Positions 6,001 to 7,632 of a DNA stretch of 7,632 bases are shown here, piece by piece. Numbering within the stretch: position 1 is the stretch's first letter; every line of letters begins with the position of its first letter. Both the position numbers and the translations under genes were made by a program. Source of the DNA: a bacterium (lineage in GTDB: Bacteria; Bacillota_I; Bacilli_A; Mycoplasmatales; Mycoplasmoidaceae). The notes below the pieces were generated by a model. It did no database searches, was not told where the DNA came from, and worked only from the letters and a program-made list of their open reading frames with translations. Where the stretch lies: assembly GCA_017633195.1 (NCBI GenBank), contig JAGBPV010000001.1:1-7632 (forward strand), written 5' to 3'.

Positions 6001-7632
6001 TAATGTTTCATATCCTTCATCATATATCATAAAAAATTTAACAATTATATTACCAAAATACACAACACTAAATGATAACGAACAAGGAATTTTACAAAAT
6101 GTACAAATTACTTATGCTAATACTTATAGTGTTTCTAATTTAAATAGCAATAATTATGAAATTAGTAATTTATGTACATCTTCTATTAAACTTTTACAAG
6201 ATAATAATAATTCAATTTGCAACCTTTTAAATAATCTAATTCAGTCTAATATTGCATTAATGAATTATTCTTTATCTCCAACCCAATCACTACAATCTAC
6301 ATATAAGAATAATTTTATTCAAGCTATTAAAACTGCAATTATGTATGAAGTTATCTTTAATGAAAAAACTTATATTGCAAATAAAATGCAATATACAGTT
6401 TCACAAATCATCAATGTAATTCAAAATCTTGATATTAATTTGCCAGATAATAATGCTTCATTAAATAATAATGCTGGTACAGTATCAAATATAACATTAA
6501 GTTATAATGGAATAAAGATTAATAATACATATACAATTACTAATTTAGCAAAAATTAATACTTCTTCTAATACTAATGAACTAAGCATTAATTTTAATCA
6601 ATCTAGTTATTTTATAAGCACAGTTGATGGAAATAATTTAAGTAATTTTAAAATTACTCCAAATATTTCAAACTGACAAGATGGATCAATAATCAAATAT
6701 TACATTACTATTGCAAATGAAAATCTTAATGATTTGCTTATTGCTACTTATAAAGAAAATCAACCATTTAGTTTTTCACAAAGTTTAATTAATGCAATAA
6801 AAAATAATGCAGAATTTGAGAAAAATAAATACTTATGTATTAATTTGATAGCAACAGTTACAAATAAACAAAATATAACTAAAACATGTAGTACAAAAAT
6901 TACAATTAATGATAATGCATTATTCTTATATGCATTAAGCAATAATATACAATCAATTAATTTAAATTGTTATACAAATCAACTTTATTCTTTATTTTTT
7001 GAAAATTATTTATCAAGTACAAATAACAAATATCAACTAATAGAAATCTTTAATCAAATCCAATCAACTACACAAATTACTTTAAATAATCAAAATGCTA
7101 TAAATGGAGTTTTATATAATGCAATAGCAAATACAGGAACAATTACATATTATTTAGAAGAAATTAATTCTAATAATCAAGTTATAGAAGTTTCAAATGA
7201 TGTAACAATTAATTGTTCTAAAATCGGAGGAGTTAGTTTAACAAATCCTTCATTAAATATTTATACTAATCAAATTAATGTTAATTTAGCTAATACTAGT
7301 CAATTAACAATAAATATTCAAAATAATGTGGCTAATGTTACTTATAATGAAAGTGACATATATTATCAAGTAGCAGCAAATGAAAATGTTTGAGAACAAA
7401 TTTCAAATCCATGTAGTTTATTTGATGTAAGTTTTAAAAACAATCAGATTATTTTGAGCAACTTTAAAAACAATATAAGTATTAATATACAAATCATGAA
7501 TATTAACTATAATTTATATAGTAATATTGTTACTATTCAAACTTATGATTTTAACACTTCAAATGCTTTGATACTTAACAAGTATGAATCAAATTTAATA
7601 TCTAACTTCTATTTAATAAACAATTCTTTCAA
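1..7632 (+). CDS. Giant Asn/Ser/Thr-rich repetitive Ig-like-domain protein, internal fragment (open at both ends, code 4)
   Basis: The first full codon is at base 2 and the last ends at 7630: 2,543 codons without UAA or UAG. I count 26 in-frame Trp codons, 25 UGA and one UGG (638-640). The frame needs UGA=Trp, as in Mycoplasma and Spiroplasma. Residues 1-1604 form alternating Ig-like modules (alpha with Y-x-W, beta with I-x-W-x-x-N). Residues 1605-2170 hold three gamma repeats and helix-prone linkers, and the remainder returns to Ig-like modules. Asn is extremely abundant, with much Ser, Thr, Ile, Leu and Tyr. Only four Arg (all AGA) and 16 Cys are present. No hydrophobic membrane segment or signal peptide is visible, and no start codon can be assigned because the frame is open at base 1. 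The composition and repeated beta domains suggest an extracellular stalk or adhesin-like surface protein. That is inference, and I recognise no named family. An intact gene fits better than a decayed one, because every in-frame UGA sits where a Trp is plausible. Confidence 0.93.
2..502 (+). repeat. Ig-like unit 1: module a1 (partial, 2-190) + b1 (191-502)
   Basis: a1 is cut by the window edge. It carries NVTYKWYCNG, with the core Trp as UGA at 50, and ends in STITVTP, the closing strand typical of alpha modules. b1 has core SWTIN (UGA at 344), then GKNTISATF and NNTLST, and ends in LTINY. The fold assignment is from motif pattern and length only. It resembles the Y-x-W...Y-x-L pattern of bacterial Ig-like and PKD-like surface domains. 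Confidence 0.7.
503..1153 (+). repeat. Ig-like unit 2: module a2 (503-808) + b2 (809-1153)
   Basis: a2 has KYQWYEIND, the only in-frame UGG (638), then TSYYLIATYSL and SNVIIVNVNP. b2 is the long beta subtype (115 residues). Its core Trp is replaced by Tyr in ATVTYTLKNN, followed by GKYTLTASI, and it ends in EITY. The unit is 217 residues and pairs with unit 7 of block B. Confidence 0.75.
1154..1780 (+). repeat. Ig-like unit 3: module a3 (1154-1468) + b3 (1469-1780)
   Basis: a3 has TYNVNLGS, then TYQWEELTSNGSWKNL with two UGA-coded Trp nine codons apart (1304, 1331), then ITYRLVETIN and SNPITINP. b3 opens with TLNIYNSN, has ITWFVNGQ (UGA at 1625), and ends in DFYVNY. It pairs with unit 8. Confidence 0.75.
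1781..2392 (+). repeat. Ig-like unit 4: module a4 (1781-2059) + b4 (2060-2392)
   Basis: a4 has ASYQWEINGIIQQ (UGA at 1898), then FNLVVTN and SNPINISV. b4 opens with SVDIYSN, has ISWMLNNEPV (UGA at 2228), then FTFDLPISKL and NKYILKALI, and ends in YTINY. a4 pairs with a9. b4 has no counterpart in block B, where the array ends after a9. Confidence 0.72.
2393..2665 (+). repeat. Ig-like module a5 (alpha type without a following beta module)
   Basis: This 91-residue alpha module has YYFWQTLSSNQKWTTI, with two UGA Trp nine codons apart (2489, 2516), followed by TSYRVIVANT and a closing ESYQVSY strand. It is followed at once by a6, breaking the alternation. This is the seam between blocks A and B, where a beta module has been lost or the duplication joined. 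Confidence 0.68.
2666..3259 (+). repeat. Ig-like unit 6: module a6 (2666-2941) + b6 (2942-3259)
   Basis: a6 opens with LNVSIDVNN and a YEEYGSLIVLKAN strand, has NVTYAWYCNDQLI (UGA at 2798), and ends in STIHIIP. It shares the unusual W-Y-C triplet with a1. b6 has ISWTLNGS (UGA at 3104) and MGKNTINVTV, and ends in LTINY. It is a close paralogue of unit 1 and supplies the a1 N-terminal part missing from this window. Confidence 0.72.
3260..3931 (+). repeat. Ig-like unit 7: module a7 (3260-3571) + b7 (3572-3931)
   Basis: a7 has KYQWYEVNNN, with the core Trp as UGA (3395) where paralogue a2 has UGG. ATYYLVASYTLNEEEYSW follows (second UGA at 3530). b7 is the Trp-less long beta subtype (120 residues), with TVTYTLVNNQT and GTYTLSATI, ending in LTITY. 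It pairs with unit 2. Confidence 0.75.
3932..4543 (+). repeat. Ig-like unit 8: module a8 (3932-4237) + b8 (4238-4543)
   Basis: a8 has IYDVNVGSTLTLS, then SYQWEEYIDGKWTSI (UGA at 4076 and 4100), then LTYKLIETID and SSIVIVP. b8 opens with SLNIYNSN, has IEWLVNGIKV (UGA at 4388), and ends in FSINY. The 22-base identity with b3 lies at its LNIYNS motif. Confidence 0.75.
4544..4813 (+). repeat. Ig-like module a9, last of the main array
   Basis: This 90-residue alpha module has AIYQWIVNGETL (UGA at 4655), then TTFQLVATN and a closing SNILTITL strand. It pairs with a4. No beta module follows. The sequence switches to a different, more helix-prone and less repetitive composition from about 4814. Confidence 0.7.
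4859..5116 (+). repeat. Gamma repeat 1
   Basis: This copy starts near SLVLPSNYT, continues through LQTIQEIKNIIETKL (probably helical) to the core YTVSQIMQNLNITLP, and ends in G-V-L-E-N-V-E-I-S-Y-G-N. It shares with gamma 2 and 3 the order: Tyr/hydrophobic lead-in, amphipathic 'AIK' helix, 'I-x-N-L-x-I-x-LP', a spacer with Asn, 'G-x-x-x-N-v-x-I-x-Y'. I recognise no family for it. Function is unknown. Confidence 0.75.
5117..5857 (+). other. Spacer between gamma 1 and gamma 2: helical segment plus divergent beta-like module
   Basis: Bases 5117-5230 encode a helix-prone stretch (KQETVQKLNEIINSG, then LMQYFNLNPSLLLS) relatively rich in charged residues for this protein. Next comes a segment I cannot classify, with LEVVLNIKQPLQLFEL and LTVILPFELSNF. 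IGWVLSGN (UGA at 5612) then NDNFTYVNF looks like a divergent beta module core. In-frame UGA codons are at 5231, 5531 and 5612. A short helix-prone stretch (DESIATALSNLLNN) leads into gamma 2. Domain boundaries here are uncertain. Confidence 0.5.
5858..6121 (+). repeat. Gamma repeat 2
   Basis: The lead-in is VINLSIEFDLTSEESL, then QLINAIKLYIQQAINNLY (amphipathic), then the core YIIKNLTIILP and the tail G-I-L-Q-N-V-Q-I-T-Y-A-N. Its Leu-Pro (6050-6055) is 335 codons after that of gamma 1. It is less like gamma 1 in the TVSQ part (SSYI here) but keeps every other landmark. Confidence 0.73.
6122..6250 (+). other. Short linker between gamma 2 and gamma 3
   Basis: This 43-codon stretch is Asn/Ser-rich with a helix-prone part (IKLLQDNNNSICNLLNNL). 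It holds two cysteines and no Trp. No motif is recognised. Confidence 0.5.
6251..6511 (+). repeat. Gamma repeat 3
   Basis: The lead-in is IALMNYSLSPTQSLQS, then NFIQAIKTAIMYEVIF, then YTVSQIINVIQNLDINLP and the tail G-T-V-S-N-I-T-L-S-Y-N-G. YTVSQI and QNL are shared exactly with gamma 1. The extra 'NV' in 'IINVIQNL' is a two-residue insertion relative to gamma 1. Its Leu-Pro (6440-6445) is 130 codons after that of gamma 2, much closer than gamma 1 to gamma 2. Confidence 0.75.
6512..6913 (+). other. Divergent beta-like Ig module after gamma 3
   Basis: After a short linker, a single Trp (UGA at 6674, ISNWQDGS) is followed by IIKYYITIAN. Then QPFSFSQSLINAIKNN, NKYLCINLIATV and a closing TKITIND resemble the second half of b4 (FTFDLPISKL, NKYILKALI, YTINY). 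The module is longer than the canonical beta modules and the match is only by pattern. It contains two of the cysteines. Confidence 0.45.
6914..7231 (+). repeat. Alpha-like Ig module with core Trp replaced by Leu
   Basis: KYQLIEIFNQ stands where alpha modules have TYQWEE, so the core Trp is Leu (CTA at 7037). The C-terminal half is clear: TITYYLEEIN followed by SNDVTINC matches ITYRLVETIN and SNPITINP of a3. The assignment rests mainly on this half. Confidence 0.5.
7232..7543 (+). repeat. Alpha Ig module (a3/a8 subtype) with core Trp replaced by Val
   Basis: SLNIYTNQINVNLANTSQLT aligns with the opening of a3 and a8 (TYNVNLGS, IYDVNVGS). YYQVAANENVWEQI matches YQWEE...W..I with the first Trp now Val (GTA at 7370) and the second kept (UGA at 7391). 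It closes with LYSNIVTIQT. The a3/a8 subtype therefore recurs downstream of the gamma region, directly after another alpha-like module. Confidence 0.62.
7544..7632 (+). repeat. Start of a further beta module (cut by window edge)
   Basis: NTSNALILNKYESNLI followed by NFYLINN resembles the opening of b2 (NTNSLNLNKNSINN, YQFSI) and b7 (ETSLNLDNNLINN, YQFCI). If so, alternation resumes beyond the window. Only about 29 codons are visible, so this is tentative. Confidence 0.4.

Noticed and set aside
6760..6942. 60-residue minus-strand ORF resembling a membrane peptide
   Set aside because: It is antisense shadow of the coding frame. A Leu/Ile/Phe-rich product is expected from the reverse of AT-rich Asn/Lys codons.
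140..7393. Ten or so separate plus-strand genes between UGA codons
   Set aside because: All are in the same frame, abut at UGA, and the sequence between them continues the same repeat modules. They are pieces of one gene. Several apparent starts are internal TTG or ATG codons.
1..7632. Pseudogene with many nonsense mutations
   Set aside because: Only UGA occurs in frame, never UAA or UAG, which is not what decay would give in such AT-rich DNA. UGA sits at conserved Trp positions.
1..7632. Low-complexity eukaryotic (Dictyostelium- or Plasmodium-like) Asn-rich protein
   Set aside because: Those nuclear codes use UGA as stop. No introns or homopolymeric Asn tracts are seen. A ciliate with UGA=Trp or a mitochondrion cannot be strictly excluded but fits a giant surface-like protein poorly.
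1..7632. Promoter -10-like TATAAT/TATTAT boxes and ribosome-binding-like GGAG (for example near 7226)
   Set aside because: They are expected by chance in about 80% AT coding DNA, and none precedes a separate reading frame.
1..7632. CRISPR array, tRNA, rRNA or insertion sequence
   Set aside because: No short identical spaced repeats, RNA-like folds or terminal inverted repeats were seen. The repeats are protein-level modules in one frame.

Overview
The window is one uninterrupted stretch of coding sequence. Read on the + strand from base 2, with UGA as tryptophan (genetic code 4), there is no UAA or UAG in 2,543 consecutive codons. Neither a start nor a stop is inside the window, so this is an internal slice of one giant gene. 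Read with the standard code, the same frame breaks into about 26 pieces. The base composition (roughly 20% G+C in lines I counted by hand), the UGA use, the A/T-ending codons and the extreme Asn/Ser/Thr/Ile/Leu bias all point to a mollicute (Mycoplasma, Ureaplasma, Spiroplasma relatives or an uncultured symbiont). I cannot name the genus.

Layout. Bases 1-4813 are a chain of about 100-residue, beta-rich, Ig-like modules of two alternating kinds. The alpha module has a core 'Y-x-W' motif and ends in an 'SN-x-I-x-I' strand. The beta module has a core 'I-x-W-x-x-N' motif and ends in 'I-N-Y'. The order is a1-b1-a2-b2-a3-b3-a4-b4-a5 | a6-b6-a7-b7-a8-b8-a9. The two blocks are paralogous in register, offset by about 2.75 kb, so the array grew by duplicating a multi-module block as well as single modules. 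Bases 4814-6511 change character. Three copies of a different repeat ('gamma', ending in 'QNLxIxLP...G...NVxIxY') are set among helix-prone segments and at least one divergent beta-like module. Bases 6512-7632 return to Ig-like modules. They include two alpha-like modules in which the core Trp is Leu or Val, and the start of another beta module runs off the right edge.

The likely role, by inference only, is a very long, repetitive, surface-exposed stalk or adhesin-like protein. The signal peptide or lipobox, any membrane anchor and the true length lie outside the window. I see no RNA genes, mobile elements, CRISPR arrays, terminators or gene-free stretches.
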